Positions 20,858 to 29,396 of a stretch of DNA of 64,000 nt are shown here, one piece after another; positions within the stretch are counted from its first letter, which is position 1, and the number at the start of each line of letters is the position of its first letter. The position numbers were made by a program, and so were the translations under genes. Source of the DNA: Oceanospirillaceae bacterium (GTDB taxonomy: Bacteria > Pseudomonadota > Gammaproteobacteria > Pseudomonadales > Oceanobacteraceae); NCBI GenBank assembly GCA_024234265.1, contig JACKOM010000010.1:1-64000 (forward strand), in the 5' to 3' direction. Below the pieces are notes generated by a model that had not been told where the DNA came from, did not search any database, and worked only from the letters and a program-made list of their open reading frames with translations.

Positions 20858-22447
20858 ATGTTAGATACATCATTAAAACAGCAGTTAAAAACCTATCTGC
20901 AAAATCTGAAACGCCCTGTGCAATTAGTGGTATCACTGGGTAACGATGCAAAATCCGCCGAAGTAGATGCACTTGCGCAGGAAATTGCCGAATTACACCC
21001 CGCGGTGAATTACCGCCGTGATGACAACGCCAGCAGCCGTAAACCCAATATGCAGATTCTGGGTGAAAATGGCTCTGTGATGAATTTTGCCGGTGTGCCC
21101 CTGGGGCATGAATTTACTTCACTGGTATTGGCCCTGTTACACACAGGTGGCCACCCGATTAAAATTACCCCTGAACAGGTTGAGCAAATTAAATCCCTGC
21201 AGGGCAATTATGAATTTGAAACCTACATCTCCCTGAGCTGCCAGAACTGCCCGGATGTAGTACAGGCCCTGAATATTATCAGCGCATTAAATACCAATTT
21301 CCGTCACACCATGATCGACGGTGCGTTATTCCAGGCAGAAGTGAGTGATCGCAAAATCATGGCTGTGCCTTCTGTTTATATGAATGGTGAATTATTTGGC
21401 CAGGGCCGCATGACCCTGACCGATATTCTGAAAAAACTCGATAAAGGTGCCGAGGCCCGTCAGGCCGCAGCCCTGAATGAAAAATCCCCCTATGAAATGT
21501 TAATTGTCGGTGGTGGCCCGGCCGGTTCCGCAGCGGCAATTTACGCAGCGCGTAAAGGCATTCGCACCGGTGTGGTGGCCGATCGTTTTGGTGGCCAGGT
21601 GATGGACACCTTAGCGATTGAAAACTTTATTTCGGTGAAACACACCGAAGGCCCGAAACTGGTTGCTGGTTTAGAAGCCCACGTGCGTGAATACGGCGTA
21701 GATATTATGGACGGGCAAAAAGTAAAAACCCTGCTGGGGGCTGATAAATCCGCATCCGGTTTAGTGGAAATTACCACCGAAAGTGGTGCGACCTTAAAAA
21801 CCCGCGCTTTATTACTGGCAACAGGTGCGCGCTGGCGCGAAATGAATGTGCCCGGCGAAAAAGAATACCGTAATAAAGGTGTGGCCTATTGCCCGCACTG
21901 CGATGGCCCCTTATTCAAGGGTAAAGATGTGGCGGTCATCGGCGGGGGTAACTCCGGCATTGAAGCGGCTATCGATTTAGCAGGTATTGTAAAAAGCGTA
22001 ACCGTGCTCGAATTTGCCGACACATTACGTGCCGATGCCGTATTGGTGAAAAAAGCCGAATCCATGGGCAACATCACCATTATTAAAAATGCACAAACCA
22101 CCGAAGTGATCGGCGATGGCGAAAAAGTCGTGGCCCTGCACTACAAAGACCGCATCAGCGGTGAAGCCAAAGAAGTGAAACTGGCGGGTATTTTTGTGCA
22201 GATTGGTTTAGTGCCTAACACTGAATTCTTAAAAGAAAGTGGTGTGACCTTAACCAACCGCGGTGAAATTGAAGTGGGCGCCCGTGGCGAAACTTCCCTG
22301 GCGGGTGTGTTTGCCGCCGGTGATGTGACGGACATTCCCTACAAACAAATTATCATCGCCATGGGCGAGGGCGCCAAAGCCTCACTCGGTGCGTTTGATT
22401 ATTTAATCCGTACTCCGGCACCCGTGCAAAACGAAGTCGCCGCGTAA
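20858..22447 (+). CDS. ahpF: Alkyl hydroperoxide reductase subunit F
   Basis: A 529-residue flavoprotein (E. coli 521) that moves electrons from NADH to AhpC. The N-terminal thioredoxin-like part holds SCQNCPD; the thioredoxin-reductase part holds the FAD loop [19 protein letters not shown], the redox pair CPHCDG and the NAD loop [17 protein letters not shown], then the AAGDVTD segment near the end. I chose the ATG at 20858 with CAGGAG 7 nt upstream; the longer frame starts in the leader. Transcribed with ahpC and ended by a strong terminator. Confidence 0.97.
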   Translation: MLDTSLKQQLKTYLQNLKRPVQLVVSLGNDAKSAEVDALAQEIAELHPAVNYRRDDNASSRKPNMQILGENGSVMNFAGVPLGHEFTSLVLALLHTGGHPIKITPEQVEQIKSLQGNYEFETYISLSCQNCPDVVQALNIISALNTNFRHTMIDGALFQAEVSDRKIMAVPSVYMNGELFGQGRMTLTDILKKLDKGAEARQAAALNEKSPYEMLIVGGGPAGSAAAIYAARKGIRTGVVADRFGGQVMDTLAIENFISVKHTEGPKLVAGLEAHVREYGVDIMDGQKVKTLLGADKSASGLVEITTESGATLKTRALLLATGARWREMNVPGEKEYRNKGVAYCPHCDGPLFKGKDVAVIGGGNSGIEAAIDLAGIVKSVTVLEFADTLRADAVLVKKAESMGNITIIKNAQTTEVIGDGEKVVALHYKDRISGEAKEVKLAGIFVQIGLVPNTEFLKESGVTLTNRGEIEVGARGETSLAGVFAAGDVTDIPYKQIIIAMGEGAKASLGAFDYLIRTPAPVQNEVAA

Positions 22448-22496
22448 CGAAAAGATGCTTAGCGTATCCACACCGCTCCCTCGGCGTGGATTTTCA

Positions 22497-22534
22497 GCGG
22501 CCTGTGGTCCTCTCTCCACAGGCCGCTTTTTTTT
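22497..22534 (+). terminator. Rho-independent terminator of ahpCF
   Basis: Perfect 11-bp stem (GCGGCCTGTGG / CCACAGGCCGC), 8-nt loop, then eight Ts. Confidence 0.95.
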
Positions 22535-22542
22535 AGTGTTGA

Positions 22543-22698
22543 GCTGGAAGCTTGAAGTCTGAAGCTAAATGCAGAAGCAATTTTCGGGGTATGGCCAGGG
22601 ATGGTCGGTATCCTGCTTTTAATTATGCTGCGCATGGCGGCAGGAGCAATTTTCAGGGTATGGCTGCTGGAAGCTAGAAGCTTGAAGTCTGAAGCTAA
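22543..22698. repeat. Imperfect mirrored pair of heptamer-related repeats
   Basis: The block AAGCTTGAAGTCTGAAGCTA occurs at about 22548-22567 and again at about 22678-22697. Between them a second block (GCAATTTTC followed by AGGGTATGGC or GGGGTATGGC) also occurs twice, so the order is A-B-B'-A'. The units are related to the AGAAGCT heptamer at 14.6 kb. No gene is visible in this stretch. Confidence 0.7.
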
Positions 22699-22721
22699 TG
22701 GTTGAAGCGGTTAATCGAGGC

Positions 22722-23185
22722 GTTAATTCAGAACACTTTTTTGCGAACTTGCTGCGCCGGTTTTTTAAAGCACCATAGCCCGTAGCTGGCAAGGATGTGG
22801 GGCACCGCAGCATAATTCGGTGCCCGCATCGGCTGAGTGAAAATTTTCAGATCAAGGCGCTGCTTTGCAGGCATAACGGGTTATGGCAAAGAACTGCAAC
22901 GCAGAGCTGGAATTTTTCACTCAGCCCCGTAGGGCGCGCCCTGCCGGATGACCTGGCTGTGTTGGCGATTTTGCAAAGGACTCGTCATTTACTTCAATCA
23001 CCGCCTTGCCAACTCACCCGGCAGACTCGCGCGATGCCGTGCAGAATTGTGCAGCGGTGCCCTACAAAGCGCCGGCGAAGCAGGGCATGGATGCCCCATG
23101 GCGCGTGGGCGTAATGACGTGCCTAAAAAACCGGGGATAAGCAGCAGTGTGAGCGAAGGATGGGTCTGGGAAGTCCCTTCCCAGA
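22722..23185. repeat. Dispersed structured repeat, copy R1 (interrupted by a 263-bp element)
   Basis: Flanks of about 200 bp in total match two other copies at 34.8 and 40.3 kb. Shared marks: TTAATTCAGAACAC at the left, CCGGTTTTTTA pairing with TAAAAAACCGG, GCATGGATGCCCCATG, AGCAGCAGTGTGAGCGAAGG, and the terminal hairpin TCTGGGAAG..CTTCCCAGA. At about 22800 a 263-bp element has been inserted. I see no coding gene in 22448-23237. Confidence 0.85.
22800..23062. mobile_element. 263-bp MITE-like element, copy M1 (nested in R1)
   Basis: The ends are inverted: GGGCACCGCAGCATAATTC at the left and the complement of GGGCACCGCTGCACAATTC at the right. The interior matches copies M2 and M3 (for example GATCAAGGCGC, TTTGCAGGCATAACGGGTTA, TTGGCGATTTTG, CCGCCTTGCCAA). 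The central hairpin arms GGCTGAGTGAAAA (22831-) and TTTTCACTCAGCC (to 22926) differ from those of M3 but stay complementary. Same length as the other two copies; no coding capacity. Confidence 0.85.
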
Positions 23186-23237
23186 AAAGAAAAGTTGGGG
23201 GGTTATTGCTATTAAATTTTTCGATTTGAAAATATTT

Positions 23238-24962
23238 TTACGCATCACTTCCTACCGCCAAAATCGCATCCTTCAGTGTCGAATAATACGCTGTGCAACC
23301 TTCTATCGGTTTAACCTTGGCCCCTACCAGGGTTTTTAACGGCTGAAACTGCAAATCACAAAACCATACCTGTATACCATCACGCTGGCAGCAGCTGATT
23401 AATTTTTGCATGGCCGCAAGGCCGCCTGCATCCAGCAGGGGTACGGCATCCATATAAATAATTAACCCCTTTTTGCCCTGTGCCAGCAGGGCCAGTTCGG
23501 AAAATATGCGGTCAGCGGCGGCAAAAAATAACGGGCCGTTTATTTTATAAACACACCAGCCAGCGGGCAGGGGGCTATCCACATAACGGCTATTCTGGCT
23601 GATATCACTTACCTTGGTCATTTCGGCGATTTCTTTCATAAATAAAATCGCGGCAAGCAAGATACCGGCGCTGATGGCGATCACCATATCGAAGAAAACC
23701 GTCAGGCTGAAACAACAGATAAATACCCAGATATCGCCGCGAGGTGCGGTTTTAATTAAATGCACGGCTTTGGGTGCTTCGCTCATATTCCACGCCACCA
23801 TCACCAAAAGGGCAGCCATGGCAGGCATGGGTAAATAGGCTAAGGCGGGGGCCAATAATACCAATGCAAGTAATACCACGAGGGCGTGAATCATGGCGGC
23901 GATGGGGCTTTGTGCCCCGGCGCGGTAATTCGCCGCCGAGCGGGCAATGGCGGCGGTGGCGGTAATACCGCCAAAAAATGGGGTAATGATATTGCCTATG
24001 CCCTGGCCCATTAATTCGCTGTTGGCGCTGTGGCGTTTACCTGTCATGCCATCGAGCACCACGGCACATAATAAAGATTCAATCGCACCGAGCATGGCAA
24101 TGGCAAAAGTAGCGGGTAATAAATCGTGTATCAGTTGCCAGCTTATTTGCAGGGGCTGGCCATCGGCCCCGGCCTGTAACCAGGGCCAGTTAAATTCCGG
24201 TAAAAAAGGGGGAATGCCAAAACCTGTGCCGCCATCGGGCAATAAATACTGAAAACGTGAGCCTATCGTTTCCACCTGCCAGCCGTTTTGATTAAACAGA
24301 AACGCGAGCAGGGTGCCGGCCAATACCGCGGGTAAATGGGCGGGCAGGGGTGTTTTTAATTTGGGCCACAGCAGCATAAAAGCAAAAGTAAGCAGGGCTA
24401 CACATAAAGATGGCCACTGGCTGGCGGGTAAATGCTGGATAAGGGCAATTATTTTGCCTGTGTAGTGTTCCGGCAATGTTAAGCCCTGCAAGCCAAAAAA
24501 ATCTTTGATCTGCAGGGTTAAAATCACCACCGCTATACCGGCGGTAAAACCTAAGGTGACGGCTTCGGGAATATATTCAATAAATCGCCCGAGGCGTAAA
24601 ACCGCCATCAGCATTAATAATAAACCTGCCATCAGGCTGGCTATTAATAAGCCCCCCAAACCGTATTGCTGGGCAATGGGGTAGAGGATCACCACAAATG
24701 CGGCGGTGGGGCCGGAAATACTGAAACGAGAGCCGCCGCTTAACGCAATTAAAAAGCCGGCAATAATCGCCGTATATAAACCGTATTGTGGTGCTACGCC
24801 GCTGGCGATGGCGAGGGCCATGGCAAGGGGAATAGCAATAATGCCCACCGTGATGCCGGCGAACAGATCCTTAAATAATTTTTGGCGGGTGTAACCTTCG
24901 TGCAGGCTTTCACGCAGGGCGTGGCCAATACGCAGTGAAAATAAGTGGGCACGGTGTGGCAT
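23238..24962 (-). CDS. dauA: SulP-family anion transporter, DauA (YchM) type
   Basis: A 574-residue inner-membrane transporter, close to E. coli DauA along its length (GITVGIIAIPLAMALAIASGVAPQYGLYT, SGPTAAFVVILYPIAQQ, AMLGAIESLLCAVVLDGMTG, FGGITATAAIARSAAN). DauA takes up C4-dicarboxylates such as succinate at acidic pH. A membrane region of about 12-14 segments is followed by a cytoplasmic STAS domain from about residue 455 (GPLFFAAADRIF, VPLLDAGGL). The start codon lies 1 bp beyond the TTAA flank of a MITE-like element, which seems to supply the ribosome site (GAGG, 9 nt away). The N-terminus still aligns in length with DauA, so it is not truncated. Confidence 0.9.
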   Translation of the reverse strand: MPHRAHLFSLRIGHALRESLHEGYTRQKLFKDLFAGITVGIIAIPLAMALAIASGVAPQYGLYTAIIAGFLIALSGGSRFSISGPTAAFVVILYPIAQQYGLGGLLIASLMAGLLLMLMAVLRLGRFIEYIPEAVTLGFTAGIAVVILTLQIKDFFGLQGLTLPEHYTGKIIALIQHLPASQWPSLCVALLTFAFMLLWPKLKTPLPAHLPAVLAGTLLAFLFNQNGWQVETIGSRFQYLLPDGGTGFGIPPFLPEFNWPWLQAGADGQPLQISWQLIHDLLPATFAIAMLGAIESLLCAVVLDGMTGKRHSANSELMGQGIGNIITPFFGGITATAAIARSAANYRAGAQSPIAAMIHALVVLLALVLLAPALAYLPMPAMAALLVMVAWNMSEAPKAVHLIKTAPRGDIWVFICCFSLTVFFDMVIAISAGILLAAILFMKEIAEMTKVSDISQNSRYVDSPLPAGWCVYKINGPLFFAAADRIFSELALLAQGKKGLIIYMDAVPLLDAGGLAAMQKLISCCQRDGIQVWFCDLQFQPLKTLVGAKVKPIEGCTAYYSTLKDAILAVGSDA

Positions 24963-24967
24963 GTTAA

Positions 24968-25230
24968 GGAACCTCTGTATAACTCAGTGCCCGCGTCGGC
25001 CTTGCGAAATAAATCAGATCAAGGCGCAGATTTGCAGGCATTACGGGTTGCGTCAAAACGCTGCAACACCGAGCTGTTTTTTTTCGCAAAGCCCCAAAGG
25101 GCGCAGGCTGCCAGTCGATCTGGCTGCGTTGGCGATTTTGAAAAGGCCCCGGCATTTCCCGCAATCGCCGCCTTGCCAATCTCAACTGGCAGCACATGCG
25201 CGACGTTGTGCAGAGTTATGCAGAGTTTCC
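24968..25230. mobile_element. 263-bp MITE-like element, copy M2, next to the SulP start
   Basis: Flanked on both sides by TTAA (24964-24967 and 25231-25234). Ends are inverted: GGAACCTCTGTATAACTC at the left against the complement of GAGTTATGCAGAGTTTCC at the right. Interior nearly identical to M3 (50.8 kb) and clearly related to M1. A TA target duplication (as in IS630/Tc1-type elements) would also explain the flanks. No coding capacity. Confidence 0.9.
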
Positions 25231-25369
25231 TTAACTCCGGCCAAAAATATGGGCCGCAGTATAAACCCAGATCGTCGCTGTGGAAGCGTTGCAGATCAGG
25301 TTTTATAACATCGCTTTTTGCGGGTGCCCTGGTGTAGCATCCCCTGTGCCATTTTTACAGGTGAACAAT

Positions 25370-25720
25370 ATGCAATGGTTAATTGTGAAATACGCCCTGA
25401 CCGCAGCGGTTGTGGTGCTGGTATCGGAAGCAGCAAAACGCAGTGATAAATTGGGAGGTTTAATTGCGGCGTTGCCACTGGTGACTGTGCTGGCGCTGAT
25501 CTGGATGTATGCCGAAGGGCAAAGCCAGCAGAAAATTGCTAACCATGCTTTTTATACTTTCTGGTATGTGTTGCCGACCCTGCCGATGTTTTTGCTCTTC
25601 CCTTATTTATTAAACCGCTTTGGTTTTGTGGCGGCGTTAGGGGCCAGTGCTGTGCTCACCTTAATGATTTTTGCACTGTTTGCGCTGCTGATGCGCCGTT
25701 TTGGGCTGTACCTGTTGTGA
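25370..25720 (+). CDS. DUF3147-like small membrane protein
   Basis: A 116-residue protein with four hydrophobic segments and the features of DUF3147 proteins: WLIVKYALTAAVVVLVSEAAKRSDKLGGLIAALPLVTVLALIWM split across the first two helices. I chose the ATG at 25370, preceded by CAGGTG; the longer frame has no hydrophobic logic. Convergent with the HPt gene, which ends at the next base. Function not known. Confidence 0.75.
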   Translation: MQWLIVKYALTAAVVVLVSEAAKRSDKLGGLIAALPLVTVLALIWMYAEGQSQQKIANHAFYTFWYVLPTLPMFLLFPYLLNRFGFVAALGASAVLTLMIFALFALLMRRFGLYLL

Positions 25721-26089
25721 TTATTCCAGCGGCAGGCTGAGCAGCTCATCAATGCTGGTTAACAGCTCGGCCATGGCGCCGGGCAGTTTTTCCACCAGAT
25801 GGCCGATGTTGTGGTTATCGCTTTTTACCGCCGCATCAATTTCCACACACAGGCCGTAGAGCACATCCGCTGCGAGGTTGCCTGTCACCCCCTTGAGTGC
25901 GTGGTTGAGGGAATGCACTTCATCCCATTTACCTGCGGCAAAGGCCGCCTGAATGGGGCCAACATCCTGGCTATGGTTATTTTTGAACATGCCAAGCAGT
26001 TTCACTAACAGTGCTTTTTTCTGGCCGAGCTGATTAAGGGCTTTGTTGATATCCAGACCGGGCAGGCGGGCAGGCCATTCTGCAGACAT
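25721..26089 (-). CDS. Orphan histidine phosphotransfer (HPt) domain protein
   Basis: A 122-residue single-domain protein. The phospho-accepting histidine is in LNHALKGVTGNLAA, matching the HPt pattern HXLKGXXGN. The ATG at 26089 has AGGAG 6 nt upstream, which settles the start. HPt proteins relay phosphate between hybrid kinases and response regulators. No kinase or regulator is next to it; a sensor lies at 53 kb, but that one lacks its own histidine and no link can be shown. Confidence 0.85.
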   Translation of the reverse strand: MSAEWPARLPGLDINKALNQLGQKKALLVKLLGMFKNNHSQDVGPIQAAFAAGKWDEVHSLNHALKGVTGNLAADVLYGLCVEIDAAVKSDNHNIGHLVEKLPGAMAELLTSIDELLSLPLE

Positions 26090-26201
26090 AGGTGACTCCT
26101 GTGCCGGGTTATTCAAGGGTTTTGCTCAGTATAGACACTTCCCTTGGCAATGGTGGGGGGATTGGGTTTAATGCCCGCTTATCACTGAAACTGAGTCACG
26201 G

Positions 26202-29200
26202 ATGTTCTACTTATATCAGTCCAACCAGACGGAAACCCTGTTGCAGCAATTGCTCAAACAGCTGGCCACCCCGCATAACAATCCCTTTGTGGCCGATACC
26301 ATACTGGTGCAGAACCCGGGCCTTGCCCACTGGTTGAAGATGCAGCTGGCGCAGGCATTCGGGATTGCCGCGAATATCGAATTTCCCCTGCCTTCGCGTT
26401 TTTTATGGCAAATTCAGCGCCAGTTATTGCCCGAGCTTGCCCAGGAATCCGTCTTCGCTAAAGACAGCCTGAGCTGGCTGATCTATGCATTACTGCCGGC
26501 CTGCGAACAACAGGCGGCCTTCAGCCCGGTTCACAATTACCTGCGTGATAAATCCGATCTGGGCCGTTACCAGCTTGCCGCCCAGCTGGCGGATATGTAT
26601 GACCAGTATCTGGTATACCGCCCGGACTGGATTCTGGACTGGGAAAACGGCGGCACGGCGGGTATCAGCGATGACGGTCAGTTATGGCAGGCGCAGTTGT
26701 GGCGCATTATCTGTGAGCATATCCGCCAACAGGGGCAACCCCTGTGCCACCGCGCCCACAGTTTGCAGATGTTCCAGCGCGCCCTGCAGCATTCCGCCAC
26801 CCAGCTGGATTTACCCAAGCGCCTGTTTATTTTTGGTTTTTCCGCCATGCCCAAAGATATGCTCGATACCTTCGTGCTGCTTGCGGCCCATACGGATATT
26901 TATTGTTTTACCCCTAACCCTTCTGAACATTATTGGGCCGATATTAAAAGCGCCCGCGCCCAGGCGGGTTTGCGCGCCCGAGGCCACAGCACCGAACTAA
27001 TGGATGTGGGTAACCCTCTGCTGGCGGGTTATGGGCGCATGGGGCAGGAATATCAGCAAATATTGCTTGAGCATAACCATCTGCTCGACGAGCAATTATT
27101 TAAAGCGCCGGGGCAGGGCAATTTATTGCAGCGCCTGCAGCAGGACATTTTTGATCTGCATGATGGCAGTGACCCACGCCAGATTAACGCAGATAACAGC
27201 CTGCATATTATGAGCTGCCACAGCCCTGTGCGTGAAATTGAAGTGCTGCATGATCACCTGCTGAATTTGCTGGAAAATGATCCGCAATTAAGTGTGCAGG
27301 ACATAGTGATTATGATTCCCGATGTGGCGGCCTATGCACCTTATATTGATGCGGTATTTAACAGCGCAGCCGTGTTTTTGCCCTATTCAATTGCCGACCG
27401 CCCCGCCGCGGCGGAGCACCCCTTATTAAGCGCCTTTCAGTTTTTATTGGCCTTGCCCCGGAGCCGTTTCAGCGTCAGCGAATTATTTGCTTTTGTGGAA
27501 ACCAAGGCCGTGGCGGAGCAATTTAAACTTTCGGCAGATGATATTAACCGCCTGAAAATCTGGTGCCAGCAGGCCGGTATCCGCTGGGGTTTAAGTAATA
27601 CCCAGCAAGCGGCGTTAGGTTTACCGCAAGTGGCCGCCAATACCTGGCAGGAAGGTTTTAAACGTTTATTGGCGGGTTATGCCAACAGCCAGAATGCCGC
27701 GGTTTTAGGTGTGCAGCCGGTGGGCAGTGTAGAGGGCCTGCAAAGTGAAGCCCTGGGTAAATTAATGCAGATTTGTGATGCCCTGGCGCATGCCCTGCAC
27801 AAGATGCAAAACCCGCGCAGTGCCGGTGAATGGCTGGTGGTTTTACAGGATTTAAAAAATACCTTTTTTAAATTCGATGAAAACGACAGCGGCGCCGAAG
27901 AGGCTATATTACGCGCCATGCAGAGTTTTGCCGCCGGCACTGAGCGCATAAACCTGCAACAACAACTTGAGTTTGAACTGGTGGCCGATTATTGCCGCGC
28001 CGAACTTGAACAAAGCAGCGGCAGCCAGCATTTTATGGTGGGCAAGGTAAACTTCTGCACCCTGCTGCCGATGCGCAGCATTCCGTTTAAAGTGGTGTGT
28101 ATTTTAGGCCTTAACGATGGGGATTACCCGCGCCAGAGTCAGCCCCTGGGTTTTGATTTAATGCAACACCAGCGCCGTTTGGGTGATAGGTCACGCCGCG
28201 AAGAAGATCGCTATTTATTTATGGAAGCCCTGTTATCGGCGCGCCAGCATTTATTATTGAGTTACCGTGGTTATGACCAAAAAACCAACGGGGCCAAAAC
28301 CCCATCCGTGGTGCTGGCGGAATTAATGGATTACCTGCAGGGCGCCTATTACATCAAACAGCCGGGTGATTTACTTGCGCATATTTGCACTGCGCATAAA
28401 TTACAGCCGTTTAATCCGGTTTATTTTACCCCCAATAGTGGTTATTTCAGTTATGACCCCCGCTGGCTCAAGGCCAACCAGGCTGCGCAGCAAAACACGG
28501 CAACATTAAACAGCAGTGCCTTTGTGGTGCCGGCACACATCAGCCTGGAGGATTTAAGCGCCTTTTTCAGAAATGCCCCCCAGGCATTTTTACGCCAGCA
28601 GCTGGATATCAAATTATTCAACCATGAAGAGCAGCAGGAGGATGACGAGCCTTTTGCGCTGGATGGCCTGCAACGTTATCAGCTCAAAGATCAGCTGCTG
28701 GTCAGCGATATCGCCGGTGATAAAAACCTGCTGAATACCGGCCACCTGCCGGTGGCTGCTGTGGGTGAATATGCCCTGCAACAATTACAGGCCGATATTC
28801 ACGAATTACGCAGCATTAACCGTTTATTACAGCGCTGGCCACGGGCTGCCAAACAGGCGGTGAATTATCATTTTGGCCAGGGTTATGAATTACAGGGCTG
28901 GTTTGAAAACCTGTATGACAAAGGGCATATCATTATCAGCTCAGGTAAAAGCAGCAAAAAACGTTTAATGGATGCCTGGTTAAAACACCTTTGTCTTAAC
29001 AGCCAGCATAGTTTGCATACCTATGCCCATTATGAAGATGCTTCACTGCATTTTCCGGCCATGGCCGCGGGTGATGCCCGCGCCATGCTCGATAAATACC
29101 TTGCGGTATATGTGCGTGGCATGCAAAAACCCCTGCCGTTGCTGGCGGATTTACTCTGGCCGTTAATCGACCCGCGCGAAAAAGACCCTGTAAAAACAGC

Positions 29201-29396
29201 ATCAAATGCACTCGCTGGTAATTCTTTTAACAATATACCGGGTGCGCAGGATGATCTGCACCTGCGCCGCTGTTTTGGCGAGCTGCAGGATTTACCCGAA
29301 GCGTTACTGGAAATTGCCGCTGAGCTTGGCCATTGCAATGCAGAGGATGAGGACCGCCAGCTTTGGTTAGATTTGGAGTTATTAAATGCCAAATAA
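26202..29396 (+). CDS. recC: RecBCD enzyme subunit RecC
   Basis: A 1064-residue protein (E. coli 1122). RecC holds RecB and RecD together and recognises Chi as an inactive nuclease/helicase fold. Family segments: FYLYQSNQTETLLQQL at the start, the TILVQNPGLAHWLKMQLAQAFGIAANIEFPLPSRFLW block, and MRSIPFKVVCILGLNDGDYPR near residue 625. First gene of recC-recB-recD; overlaps recB by 11 nt. The context is exonuclease V: repair of double-strand ends and destruction of foreign linear DNA. Confidence 0.95.
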   Translation: MFYLYQSNQTETLLQQLLKQLATPHNNPFVADTILVQNPGLAHWLKMQLAQAFGIAANIEFPLPSRFLWQIQRQLLPELAQESVFAKDSLSWLIYALLPACEQQAAFSPVHNYLRDKSDLGRYQLAAQLADMYDQYLVYRPDWILDWENGGTAGISDDGQLWQAQLWRIICEHIRQQGQPLCHRAHSLQMFQRALQHSATQLDLPKRLFIFGFSAMPKDMLDTFVLLAAHTDIYCFTPNPSEHYWADIKSARAQAGLRARGHSTELMDVGNPLLAGYGRMGQEYQQILLEHNHLLDEQLFKAPGQGNLLQRLQQDIFDLHDGSDPRQINADNSLHIMSCHSPVREIEVLHDHLLNLLENDPQLSVQDIVIMIPDVAAYAPYIDAVFNSAAVFLPYSIADRPAAAEHPLLSAFQFLLALPRSRFSVSELFAFVETKAVAEQFKLSADDINRLKIWCQQAGIRWGLSNTQQAALGLPQVAANTWQEGFKRLLAGYANSQNAAVLGVQPVGSVEGLQSEALGKLMQICDALAHALHKMQNPRSAGEWLVVLQDLKNTFFKFDENDSGAEEAILRAMQSFAAGTERINLQQQLEFELVADYCRAELEQSSGSQHFMVGKVNFCTLLPMRSIPFKVVCILGLNDGDYPRQSQPLGFDLMQHQRRLGDRSRREEDRYLFMEALLSARQHLLLSYRGYDQKTNGAKTPSVVLAELMDYLQGAYYIKQPGDLLAHICTAHKLQPFNPVYFTPNSGYFSYDPRWLKANQAAQQNTATLNSSAFVVPAHISLEDLSAFFRNAPQAFLRQQLDIKLFNHEEQQEDDEPFALDGLQRYQLKDQLLVSDIAGDKNLLNTGHLPVAAVGEYALQQLQADIHELRSINRLLQRWPRAAKQAVNYHFGQGYELQGWFENLYDKGHIIISSGKSSKKRLMDAWLKHLCLNSQHSLHTYAHYEDASLHFPAMAAGDARAMLDKYLAVYVRGMQKPLPLLADLLWPLIDPREKDPVKTASNALAGNSFNNIPGAQDDLHLRRCFGELQDLPEALLEIAAELGHCNAEDEDRQLWLDLELLNAK

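Noticed and set aside
22797..23229. Overlapping plus-strand frames of 93-105 codons
   Set aside because: They fall in repeat R1 and element M1; the frames are not kept between copies, while the hairpins are.
24945..25337. Plus-strand frames of 115-130 codons
   Set aside because: They read through the MITE-like element M2 and have no independent support.
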